Assembly (NCBI GenBank): GCA_031376285.1 | Contig: JANMDN010000026.1 | Location: 1-6,866 of the forward strand | Length of the DNA: 6,866 nucleotides | Direction: 5' to 3' | DNA from: JANMDN01 sp031376285 | GTDB taxonomy: Bacteria > Actinomycetota > Thermoleophilia > Miltoncostaeales > Miltoncostaeaceae | Shown here: positions 1 to 5,222 of the stretch, in pieces | Layout: the number at the start of each line of letters is the position of its first letter | Position numbering within the stretch: position 1 is the first letter of the stretch | Notes under the pieces: model-generated | What the model was told of the DNA's origin: nothing | The model's database searches: none | Seen by the model: only the letters and a program-made list of their open reading frames with translations | Program-made: the position numbers and the translations under genes

Positions 1-646
1 CGTCGACGACGTCGCCCCAGACTTTGAGCACCCAGAGTCGCCTGACGAGTGGTTCGTCCATGGGGCGGCCGGCGAGTTGGGCGAGGTCGTAGACGTCGCG
101 GGCGAGCGGGGTGCGTCGGTAGCGGGCGAGCTTCTCGGCGCAGGCTTCGGCTTCGGCGATCACCGGGAGCGCCGGAAGCGCGAAGGCGTAGGCCCGGTGG
201 ATGGGGCTCTCGACGAAGCCGAGGTGGTCCGGCGGGAGGAGCAGTGGTCGCCGTGCGAACTCGACCGATGCACGGACGTCGGGGCTGCCGAGTTCGTTGT
301 GGGCGATGTCGAGGGTCCAGTGGCGGCCGTCGCCTCGTGTGGGTTGGAGGGTGAATGTGAAGCCGGACACTCGTGCGCCGTCGATGGCTTCGCAGACGGC
401 GAGGACGGTGTCGTCGTCGGGGGCGGCGAAGTCGAGGTCGGTCGAGAACCGTCCCGCGTTTCCGAGTCGACACTTGCGCAGGCTGGTGCCGCCCTTAAAC
501 GTGAGCGTCGCGTCGGTGAAGAGTCCCTCTTGGTCGAGGAGCCAGAGGAGGTGGTCTTGGGCGACGTCGAGGAGCGCGGCCCCGTAGGTGTCGGACCGCC
601 CCGCGCCGTGACGGGTGACGAGCGCCCGAGTGAGCGACGGCGGCAC
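1..646 (-). CDS. abiEii: AbiEii-type nucleotidyltransferase toxin, C-terminus off the left edge
   Basis: Toxin half of an AbiE type IV toxin-antitoxin/abortive-infection pair. Family members are nucleotidyltransferase-like proteins that block growth of phage-infected cells. The frame is open from a GTG at 646 to the window edge (215 codons visible). Motifs in order: KGGTSLRK at residues 51-58, FSTDLDF at 67-73 giving the paired acidic residues D70 and D72 expected to bind metal, and EKLARYRR...ARDVYDL at about 171-189, the conserved Lys/Arg and Asp block of AbiEii. GTG is chosen because it lies 1 bp after the antitoxin stop (650-648) and has GGAAAGG 6 nt upstream. The tight spacing implies cotranscription and probable translational coupling. 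Known of the family: AbiEi represses the operon and counteracts AbiEii without binding it. The C-terminal part is not visible, so intactness cannot be judged. Confidence 0.9.
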   Translation of the reverse strand, partial: MPPSLTRALVTRHGAGRSDTYGAALLDVAQDHLLWLLDQEGLFTDATLTFKGGTSLRKCRLGNAGRFSTDLDFAAPDDDTVLAVCEAIDGARVSGFTFTLQPTRGDGRHWTLDIAHNELGSPDVRASVEFARRPLLLPPDHLGFVESPIHRAYAFALPALPVIAEAEACAEKLARYRRTPLARDVYDLAQLAGRPMDEPLVRRLWVLKVWGDVVD

Positions 647-647
647 G

Positions 648-1529
648 TCAGGCCTTTCCGGCCTGGGCGAGGAGAGGTGCGACGACGTAGTCGGTCACCC
701 CGAACTCGGTGGAGTGTCGGCCGCCGTGCCCTCGGCCGAGTGAGACCTGGACGAGCCTCGCGGTCGGTCGGGCGCGGAGGATCTCTCGAGCCGGGTCGTT
801 GGCTCCTGCGGCGTCGAGGAGGTAAGCGGTGCGTTGCCAGGCCGAGGCGGACTGGTTCGCGAGGAGCTGCGCCAGTCTGTCGACGTCGCAGTCGGTGGCG
901 AGGTCTTCGAGGTGCGCGACGAGGTCGGCCCACGGGCGGAATGACGCTGGGCGAGCCGCGATCTGGACCAGGAGCGCCTCGGGTCCGAAGGCGGGGAGCC
1001 CGCTTGCCCAGTACGTCAGGTCGAGGCGCCGCCTGCGCAGCAGAGAGGCGCTCGGGCCAAGCATCGGCATTGCCAATGCGTCCCATCCGAGGCGTAGGAC
1101 CGAGACGTAGGGGCGCAGACCGTAGGGAACCTTGGTGGACTCCGGAAACCAAATCGCGATCGGGCCGTCATCTCGCCGGTCGAGATAGCCGAGGTGCCAA
1201 GCCGACGCCTCCCCAGCGAGGGCGAAGACGACCGAAGGGTCCTTCGCCCGCCAGGCCCGCAGGTCGAGATAGGGGTCGCGGCTGATGCCCTCGCCCGGGG
1301 GTGCGAAGAGCCACACGCCGTGAAGGTGCGACGAAACGAGCCAGTCGAGGCGCACGAGTTCCCTGATAGCCGCATCGGTGTCGCGCGTGGGCTCGGTTTC
1401 CTCCAGATAGCCCGCGATGTCGGCGCGGGTGAGCACTGCCGGCCGGTCCTGGGCAAGGCGCGCGACAAGCGGCGCGGCCCATCGCGGTATCCGCCGGTCG
1501 AACGGCACATCTCGCATCTGACTGGCCAC
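648..1529 (-). CDS. abiEi: AbiEi-type antitoxin and autorepressor
   Basis: Antitoxin half of the AbiE pair, 293 aa from a GTG at 1529. Residues about 16-80 form a winged helix-turn-helix: LTRADIAGYLEE followed by AAIRELVRLDWLV and the wing-like HLHGVWLFAPPGE. The rest is the antitoxin C-terminal domain, with GEASAWHLGYLDRR at about 106-119. The GTG is preferred over the in-frame ATG at 1517 because AGGAG (1544-1540) sits 10 nt upstream of it. A longer reading from 1694 adds an Arg/Ser-rich stretch that looks non-coding and includes the promoter region. In characterised AbiE systems AbiEi binds inverted repeats upstream of its own gene; a short inverted repeat is present here at 1542-1553. Order (antitoxin first, toxin second) is canonical. 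The identity rests on domain pattern plus the unambiguous AbiEii partner. Confidence 0.85.
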   Translation of the reverse strand: MASQMRDVPFDRRIPRWAAPLVARLAQDRPAVLTRADIAGYLEETEPTRDTDAAIRELVRLDWLVSSHLHGVWLFAPPGEGISRDPYLDLRAWRAKDPSVVFALAGEASAWHLGYLDRRDDGPIAIWFPESTKVPYGLRPYVSVLRLGWDALAMPMLGPSASLLRRRRLDLTYWASGLPAFGPEALLVQIAARPASFRPWADLVAHLEDLATDCDVDRLAQLLANQSASAWQRTAYLLDAAGANDPAREILRARPTARLVQVSLGRGHGGRHSTEFGVTDYVVAPLLAQAGKA

Positions 1530-1541
1530 GATGCCCGATCT

Positions 1542-1553
1542 CCTGAGTTCAGG
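1542..1553 (-). promoter_or_regulatory. Small inverted repeat over the abiEi ribosome binding site
   Basis: CCTGA-AC-TCAGG on the minus strand, overlapping the AGGAG that serves the GTG start of abiEi. The AT-richer stretch just upstream (about 1560-1580, TGTGCTATCTAATTCC on the minus strand) is the most promoter-like sequence in the gap. AbiEi proteins are known autorepressors that bind inverted repeats. That this is the operator is inference, since the arms are only 5 bp. Confidence 0.35.
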
Positions 1554-1634
1554 ACTGGTTTCGGAATTAGATAGCACATATTTCAGGCTCGAACGGCGAC
1601 GCCACCTCCGGCGATCGGCCACGAACGTGACTCC

Positions 1635-1662
1635 TCGCGCCTCGGACGAGCCCGAGGCGCGA
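1635..1662. repeat. Perfect 11-bp inverted repeat with 6-nt loop
   Basis: TCGCGCCTCGG and its exact complement CCGAGGCGCGA are separated by ACGAGC. The stem is very GC-rich and should fold stably on either strand. No T-run follows on either side, so it is not a classical intrinsic terminator, though actinobacterial terminators often lack one. It lies about 100 bp upstream of abiEi and might insulate the operon. It could also be a protein site. Confidence 0.45.
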
Positions 1663-1973
1663 ACGTGGCTTCGCCCCCGGGGCCGGAGACACACTCCTTC
1701 CGTGGCTTAGCTGCTGGGAAGATCGAGGGGCTTGCCCACTCCTTTTGAACGGGTCTTCGTACCGAGCCGAGTGATCTGACCTGGGCCCGACCTACTTCTC
1801 GTCGGATCCGTCTACGTCTGCGGCATGGACGGGGGCGCCCGCGCTCACCGCTTGGACGAGCAGCTCCGCGGACGGTCAAATGCACCGTGGCGAGAGAGAC
1901 ATAGAACAACCAGCGCAGAAACGGCCCCTGGGCGTAGTCGTGCCGCTGAGTGTCGTTGAGGCTCGCCTACCTC

Positions 1974-2075
1974 TCATCCGTTGATCGCATCGCCGCAGGG
2001 GTAACCGAAGGCTTGTGTGAGGTACTCGGTCTCGACGACGATGTCGAACACTCGGAACGCGAGATCCTCAAGCGG
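1974..2075 (-). pseudogene. Coding-like remnant of an unrecognised gene
   Basis: A 33-codon minus-strand segment between two in-frame stops (TGA at 2078-2076 and TGA at 1976-1974) reads as a convincing protein piece including LAFRVFDIVVETEYL and QAFGYPCGDAI, with mostly G or C at third positions. The same composition style continues in another frame further downstream (PFLRWLFYVSLATVHL, about 1880-1930), as expected for a frameshifted, decayed gene. An ATG at 2098 in a neighbouring frame (MPGPLPFDR) could be the original start if one base has been lost. I do not recognise the family. It lies directly downstream of the UDG-like gene on the same strand, so it may be a lost operon partner. Confidence 0.25.
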
Positions 2076-2144
2076 TCAAAGGGCAGCGGTCCGGGCATCG
2101 GAGCGCGCCCGTTTCGCTCGGACCAGTATCTTCGGCCGCGTCCC

Positions 2145-2819
2145 TCAGTCACCTTCGACTCCAAAGGCGGAAGAGGAGTCCAACCCCGCGAGGACGCGCG
2201 GGCCACGGATGGCGCGAATGATGTCGTCTCTTGCGGATGGACGAGTGTTGATCACTCTTAGGCTTGGATGAGGGGCCTCGACTGCTGGAAGGTCCGGCAG
2301 TTCGATCTCGTGCCACCCGGCCGCGGCTGCGCGTCCGAGCAGAATGACGACGCGCGGGTCGTCCAGAAGCGCGAGAAATTCGGACAGGGCAGGACGGGCT
2401 TCGCGGCGATCTGCGCGCGTTACCGGCCGTATCCGGGTGCCGTCGCCCACGTACCAAGGAACGATGTTCCACGTGACGACCTCAGAGGAGCGGTTCACAC
2501 CCGCGTCCTTGAGGATGCCCCACATGTTCTGGGCACTCTGGTCGTCGTTGTCGGGGCTGACAAAGCCGGAGCCTGGGCGGGTGGGTCCCCCGTCGCGCCC
2601 GACGGCTCGAGGGCCAGGAGCCTCAAGGAGAATCAGCATCGGGGCAGAGGTGCCCGCTTCGGTCGGGTCAAACCACGGCACGGACTCGCCGCCTCCGCGC
2701 TCGTCACGCAGCCGCTGAACGAACCGGGTCAGCGGCGCCATGCGCGGCTCGTCGAGAAGGGATCGCTTGCGGGCCAGTTCAGCAGGATCGCGGTTCGACC
2801 TTGGGGCGTGTTCGCTCAC
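2145..2819 (-). CDS. Uracil-DNA-glycosylase-superfamily protein
   Basis: 224-aa protein with the pattern of a UDG-superfamily fold. MLILLEAPGP (61-70) is the equivalent of the motif A loop (GEAPG in family 4). SGFVSPDNDDQSAQNMW (84-100) follows. WNIVPWY (117-123) lies at the conserved core strand. VVILLGRAA (157-165) precedes HPS (184-186), the motif B histidine loop that contacts DNA. There are no cysteines, so it cannot carry the Fe-S cluster of families 4 and 5, and the acidic residue usual after motif A is not obvious. GTG at 2819 is the most upstream start, because an in-frame stop lies at 2834-2832. AGGGG abuts the start too closely to be a good ribosome site. The family is expected to excise damaged or modified bases; the substrate here is unknown. 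Genomic setting among defence genes makes an antiphage role possible but unproven. Confidence 0.75.
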   Translation of the reverse strand: MSEHAPRSNRDPAELARKRSLLDEPRMAPLTRFVQRLRDERGGGESVPWFDPTEAGTSAPMLILLEAPGPRAVGRDGGPTRPGSGFVSPDNDDQSAQNMWGILKDAGVNRSSEVVTWNIVPWYVGDGTRIRPVTRADRREARPALSEFLALLDDPRVVILLGRAAAAGWHEIELPDLPAVEAPHPSLRVINTRPSARDDIIRAIRGPRVLAGLDSSSAFGVEGD

Positions 2820-2903
2820 CCCTGGATCGTCTCACGCGCGCGTCGGTCGGCGAAACCACCCGCTCTGGCCATCAAAGGTCGTGGAAACGGCCAAAGTGAC
2901 AAA

Positions 2904-2919
2904 CCGGGCGACAACCCGG
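2904..2919 (-). terminator. Terminator-like hairpin downstream of the left tRNA fragment
   Basis: On the minus strand CCGGG-TTGTCG-CCCGG is followed by TTTGTCACTTT. It lies about 20 bp past the 3' end of the left tRNA-Pro fragment in the direction of tRNA transcription. That is where a tRNA terminator would be, suggesting this side is the original 3' flank of the tRNA gene. Confidence 0.45.
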
Positions 2920-2926
2920 ATCGGAT

Positions 2927-3027
2927 GATTTGCAGGCATTTCCTAGTCGGGATGGCCGGATTCGAACCGGCGACCCCCCGGCTCCCAAAGCATCGGTGAT
3001 GTCGTAGCAGCATGCCCGATTTGCAGG
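2927..3027. repeat. GATTTGCAGG direct repeats around the left tRNA fragment
   Basis: GATTTGCAGG occurs at 2927-2936 and again at 3018-3027, bracketing the left tRNA fragment. The 9-bp ATTTGCAGG recurs at 4930-4938 beside the right fragment. The copies at 3019-3027 and 4930-4938 lie exactly 27 nt from the respective TCCCAAAGC edge. This could be a recombinase arm-type site or inherited flank sequence; the spacing is observed, the role is inferred. Confidence 0.4.
2939..2992 (-). repeat. tRNA-Pro(UGG) 3' fragment, putative att site, left copy
   Basis: Read on the minus strand this holds an anticodon-loop-like TTTGGGA (anticodon TGG), the T arm GCCGG-TTCGAAT-CCGGC and the acceptor 3' strand CATCCCG-A. 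The 5' side has no D arm or matching acceptor strand, and the anticodon stem does not pair here, so this is not a functional tRNA. It matches the copy at 4851-4903 with two substitutions and one indel over 54 positions. One extra G in the variable region shows it is the more degenerate copy. Tyrosine recombinases of integrative elements commonly use tRNA 3' ends as attachment sites, and a lone 3' fragment is the usual footprint. Confidence 0.75.
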
Positions 3028-3147
3028 GATCTTTGGGGCAGATCGCGTTCCACCAAGATCTCCCCGAAGAATTCCGCCCCGAGACGTGAGAGACGCGTAG
3101 CCACTTCGTCAGCACCTCGATGGGCTGGAGCTGGGACGCCTGTGAAA

Positions 3148-3216
3148 TGTGAATAGTGTCCAGTGACAGACGTGTATCTTGTCCGGTGACGACTGTGAAT
3201 CGTGTCGATCGAGGAG
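3148..3216 (+). repeat. Three 23-bp iteron-like tandem repeats upstream of the ATPase gene
   Basis: Units start at 3148, 3171 and 3194. TGTGAAT opens units 1 and 3 (unit 2 has CGTGTAT), and TGTCC, TGTCC and TGTCG recur at 3157, 3180 and 3203, exactly 23 bp apart. Units 1 and 2 also share GTGAC after the core. The third unit runs into the Shine-Dalgarno sequence of the ATPase (3211-3217). About two helical turns per unit suggests cooperative protein binding on one face, as at an operator or iteron. IS21-family ends also carry multiple short terminal repeats of this general style, so a transposon-end relic is an alternative. Confidence 0.6.
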
Positions 3217-3223
3217 GGTCGAA

Positions 3224-4498
3224 GTGACGTCACCCACCGGTGCTCGGGTCTACTTGCCACGCATCGCCGATGACTTGCTCGATGATCAACGCCTCGCCGT
3301 GGGTGCCGTCCTGATCGAGGGCGTCAAGGGTTGTGGAAAGACCGCGACCGCTCGTCAGCGCGCCGCCAGCGAGGTCCTCCTCGACGCCGATCCCGAGGCC
3401 GAGCGACGGGCCGCGCTCGACCCGCGCCTGCTGCTCGACGGAGGGACTCCCCGCCTTCTGGACGAATGGCAGCGCGCGCCCCGGGTTTGGGACGCCGTGC
3501 GGCGGGCAGTCGACGATCGCGGCCTCCCAGGGCAGTTCATCCTGACCGGCTCCGCGACCCCGAACGACAACGCCCAGCGGCATTCTGGAGCCGGAAGATT
3601 CGGTGTCGTACACATGCGCACAATGACACTGACCGAGAAGCAGGCAACCAGTCCAACCGTTTCGGTTGCTGCGCTCCTCACCGGTGCCGTCCCCGACCCG
3701 GCAAACAGTCCACTCTCAGTGAGGGATTACCTCCACCACATCGCGGTCGGCGGTTGGCCGTTTCTTACCGGCGCGACCGAACGCGCCGCCCGCACGTACC
3801 TGGACGGCTACCTCGACACAATCGTCGAACGCGACATCGACGAGGTCTCGGGAGGGCCACGAAACCCTCGACTGGTGCGACGGTTTCTCCATGCCTACGC
3901 CCAGATGACCGCGCACGCCGCGTCGCTTCGCACGATCATGAAGCGAGCCCGGGATGAGGTGGACGATGAGTCCGACGTGCCTTCGCGCCACACCGCGCAG
4001 CTCTACCTCGATGCGCTCCGGCGCATGATGATCATTGATGAAGTGCCGGCCTGGGATCCATCAGTGCGCTCGTCAAAGCGACTCATCACAACCGCAAAGC
4101 GGCACCTCGGCGACCCCTCGCTTGCCGCCGCCCTTCTGCAGATGTCACCTGAGCGCATGCTGACCGATCTGCAGACCACTGGCTTCCTCTTCGAGAGCCT
4201 CGTCGCACACGATCTGCGGATCTACGCTGAGGCGGCCGGTGCGTCCTGCTTCCACTACCGCGAAGCCGAAGGCCGCCTAGAGGTCGACTACGTCCTTGAG
4301 AACCGCGACGGCGCATGGGTCGGCGTCGAGGTCAAGCTCGGCGAACCCGAGATCGACAAGGCCGCACAGGCACTCCATCGGCTGGCCCATCGAGTAGCCC
4401 GCAAGCCCAAAGCGCTCGTGGTCGTCACGGGTACCTCGCTGGCCTACACACGCGATGACGGCGTCCACGTCATACCCCTGGGACTGCTCGGCCCATGA
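3224..4498 (+). CDS. AAA-family ATPase with DUF4143-type C-terminal domain
   Basis: 424-aa cytoplasmic P-loop protein of the widespread AAA_14/DUF4143 architecture. LPRIAD at 11-16 opens the N-terminus. Walker A is GVKGCGKT (33-40). Walker B is RLLDEWQ (77-83). The sensor-like strand FILTGSA is at 105-111 and ERDI at 202-205. The C-terminal domain begins near GFLFESLVAHDL (320-331) and holds EVDYVL (353-358) and VGVEVKLG (367-374). That D...ExK arrangement resembles a PD-(D/E)xK nuclease core. GTG at 3224 is the start because GAGGAGG (3211-3217) lies 6 nt upstream; the earlier in-frame TTG at 3179 falls inside the upstream repeats. No transmembrane segment is seen. The physiological role of this family is poorly defined. 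It sits alone between two tRNA fragments, pointing to accessory, possibly defence-related, cargo. A second small ORF overlaps its stop. Confidence 0.88.
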   Translation: MTSPTGARVYLPRIADDLLDDQRLAVGAVLIEGVKGCGKTATARQRAASEVLLDADPEAERRAALDPRLLLDGGTPRLLDEWQRAPRVWDAVRRAVDDRGLPGQFILTGSATPNDNAQRHSGAGRFGVVHMRTMTLTEKQATSPTVSVAALLTGAVPDPANSPLSVRDYLHHIAVGGWPFLTGATERAARTYLDGYLDTIVERDIDEVSGGPRNPRLVRRFLHAYAQMTAHAASLRTIMKRARDEVDDESDVPSRHTAQLYLDALRRMMIIDEVPAWDPSVRSSKRLITTAKRHLGDPSLAAALLQMSPERMLTDLQTTGFLFESLVAHDLRIYAEAAGASCFHYREAEGRLEVDYVLENRDGAWVGVEVKLGEPEIDKAAQALHRLAHRVARKPKALVVVTGTSLAYTRDDGVHVIPLGLLGP

Positions 4499-4830
4499 CC
4501 AAGCACACCCGACTCGGACCGACCTGCGGCCGGGACCGGCTCACGCCGCTCGAGGAACAAAAGCAGGAGGTCTTCAAGGAGATCCTCCGGCACTCCTCGC
4601 CATGCTCAGCCAAAGTGGACCCATCGGGATCTCGTGCCGGTAGCGCGGCTCCTACTAGAGTGACCCGACCCCGCATTCTCGGACGCCGTTCTGGCCCGGG
4701 CGCTTCCTGGTTCGTGACGATGGTTCGGCTGTCTCAGGGATTCTCCCCCAAGATCCTTGTCGTCCCCCAAGTACTTAGGGGCCCTAAAACGCCGAAAAAA
4801 GCAGTTCGACTCTTCTCAGGGTGCTGCTGA
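4495..4830 (+). CDS. Possible small ORF coupled to the ATPase
   Basis: 111-codon frame whose ATG overlaps the ATPase stop as ATGA, the usual geometry of translational coupling. The first 35 residues look protein-like (LTPLEEQKQEVFKEILRHS, at residues 16-34). The rest becomes Ser/Pro/Arg-rich with no recognisable domain and ends close to the right tRNA fragment. It may be a real small protein, or a gene start truncated by the recombination that set the boundary. No family recognised. Confidence 0.3.
   Translation: MTKHTRLGPTCGRDRLTPLEEQKQEVFKEILRHSSPCSAKVDPSGSRAGSAAPTRVTRPRILGRRSGPGASWFVTMVRLSQGFSPKILVVPQVLRGPKTPKKAVRLFSGCC
4775..4787. repeat. TTAGGG-G-CCCTAA inverted repeat
   Basis: Perfect 6-bp arms about a single central G, followed by AAAACGCCGAAAAAAGC. 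It lies between the ATPase gene and the right tRNA fragment. The loop is too small for a good hairpin, so a dimeric protein site is more likely than a terminator. Confidence 0.3.
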
Positions 4831-4850
4831 AAGAATCGGTTTTACAGCTG

Positions 4851-4903
4851 TTTCCTAGTCGGGACGGCCGGATTCGAACCGGCGACCCCCTGCTCCCAAA
4901 GCA
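4851..4903 (-). repeat. tRNA-Pro(UGG) 3' fragment, putative att site, right copy
   Basis: On the minus strand: anticodon stem-loop CTTGC-TTTGGGA-GCAGG (one G-U pair), a canonical 5-nt variable region GGGTC, T arm GCCGG-TTCGAAT-CCGGC and acceptor strand CGTCCCG-A. The expected 5' half (CGGGACG acceptor strand and a GG-containing D loop) is absent in the preceding bases 4908-4940, so the gene is incomplete. It is better preserved than the left copy. Both copies share TTTCCTAG just beyond the 3' end, so homology extends past the tRNA. Confidence 0.75.
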
Positions 4904-5222
4904 AGAGCGTTGAACGCCCGCATATGGTCATTTGCAGGCGGTTTCATTCGAGTCAGTTTCTCCCGCAACATCTCCCGCAACATTCTGACGGGGTTTCCGC
5001 CCACCCCTCGCGGGTGGCTCTACGAAGATCGGCGCGTTCCGCGGGCCCTCACACCCAAAGCGTGAACCGAAAGTCGCGGAGCCTCGGGATGACAGCCCGA
5101 TTGCAGCCCTCGCGCCGTCGCCCCGGTCCCTGATATTGGAACAGCTTCGGGGCAGCCCTGCCACGTAGGTCCGACCTGAGATACTGGTCGAGAAGCAACT
5201 TCGCACCCGACGGCGGAGTCCG
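4904..5222. other. Intergenic leader of the reverse transcriptase gene
   Basis: About 320 bp with no convincing gene. It holds the ATTTGCAGG motif (4930-4938), a 12-bp tandem duplication (4959-4982), a 6-bp hairpin CCACCC-CTCGC-GGGTGG (5001-5017) and weak pairings such as GGCA-GCCC-TGCC near 5154. The reverse transcriptase ribosome site GGAG is at 5215-5218. Some defence RTs use a non-coding RNA encoded beside them; nothing here proves one. Confidence 0.4.
4959..4982. repeat. 12-bp perfect tandem duplication
   Basis: TCTCCCGCAACA occurs twice in immediate succession, 56 bp right of the right tRNA fragment. On the minus strand it could encode a repeated MLRE or VAGD peptide. This might be the tail of a former integrase gene that ended next to the att site, but no integrase catalytic motif is visible upstream. 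Confidence 0.5.

Larger units (their letters stand above)
1554..2144. other. Intergenic region without an intact gene
   Basis: About 590 bp between the abiE operon and the UDG-like gene. It contains the probable abiE promoter (about 1560-1580), a perfect 11-bp hairpin (1635-1662) and short coding-like but interrupted segments on the minus strand (about 1977-2075 and 1880-1965). Reading frames in either direction lack ribosome binding sites or are broken by stops. I take it as decayed sequence. Confidence 0.5.
2939..4903. mobile_element. Candidate non-autonomous cassette bounded by tRNA-Pro 3' fragments
   Basis: The segment between the two same-orientation tRNA-Pro 3' fragments has a repeat-to-repeat distance of 1,912 bp. 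Its only clear gene is the DUF4143-type ATPase with an iteron-like leader. No integrase, excisionase or replication gene is visible inside, so if it moves it needs a recombinase in trans. Alternatively the two fragments are remains of separate integrations and the contents were trimmed by deletion. Excision would leave one tRNA fragment. Confidence 0.45.

Noticed and set aside
77..1285. Plus-strand and overlapping minus-strand long frames across the abiE region
   Set aside because: They are Arg/Gly/Pro-rich shadows of the abiEi and abiEii coding frames, typical of high-GC DNA.
1711..1950. Plus-strand stretch reading LPTPFERVFVPSRVI then a stop and PGPDLLLVGSVYVCG
   Set aside because: Interrupted by an in-frame TGA, with no start signal and no recognisable family.
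1950..2261. Plus-strand 103-codon frame with partly protein-like residues
   Set aside because: It overlaps the 3' end of the UDG-like gene antisense, and the complementary minus-strand frame has the better coding character. No ribosome site.
2268..2999. Long plus-strand frame ending in VGMAGFEPATPRLPKHR
   Set aside because: It lies antisense to the UDG-like gene, and its tail is the well-known artefact of translating a tRNA in the wrong direction.
2943..3260. Minus-strand frame containing GAEFFGEILVERDLPQRS and ending in GGRRFESGHPD
   Set aside because: The end is translated tRNA fragment and the start lies inside the ATPase leader and gene. The middle is somewhat protein-like but has no ribosome site and no recognised domain.
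2927..4938. CRISPR array
   Set aside because: The short repeats are few, unequal in spacing overall and explained by tRNA-fragment flanks; there are no regular spacers.
4851..4940. Complete tRNA-Pro gene at the right repeat
   Set aside because: No D arm and no 5' acceptor strand complementary to CGTCCCG exist at the required distance, so only the 3' part is present.
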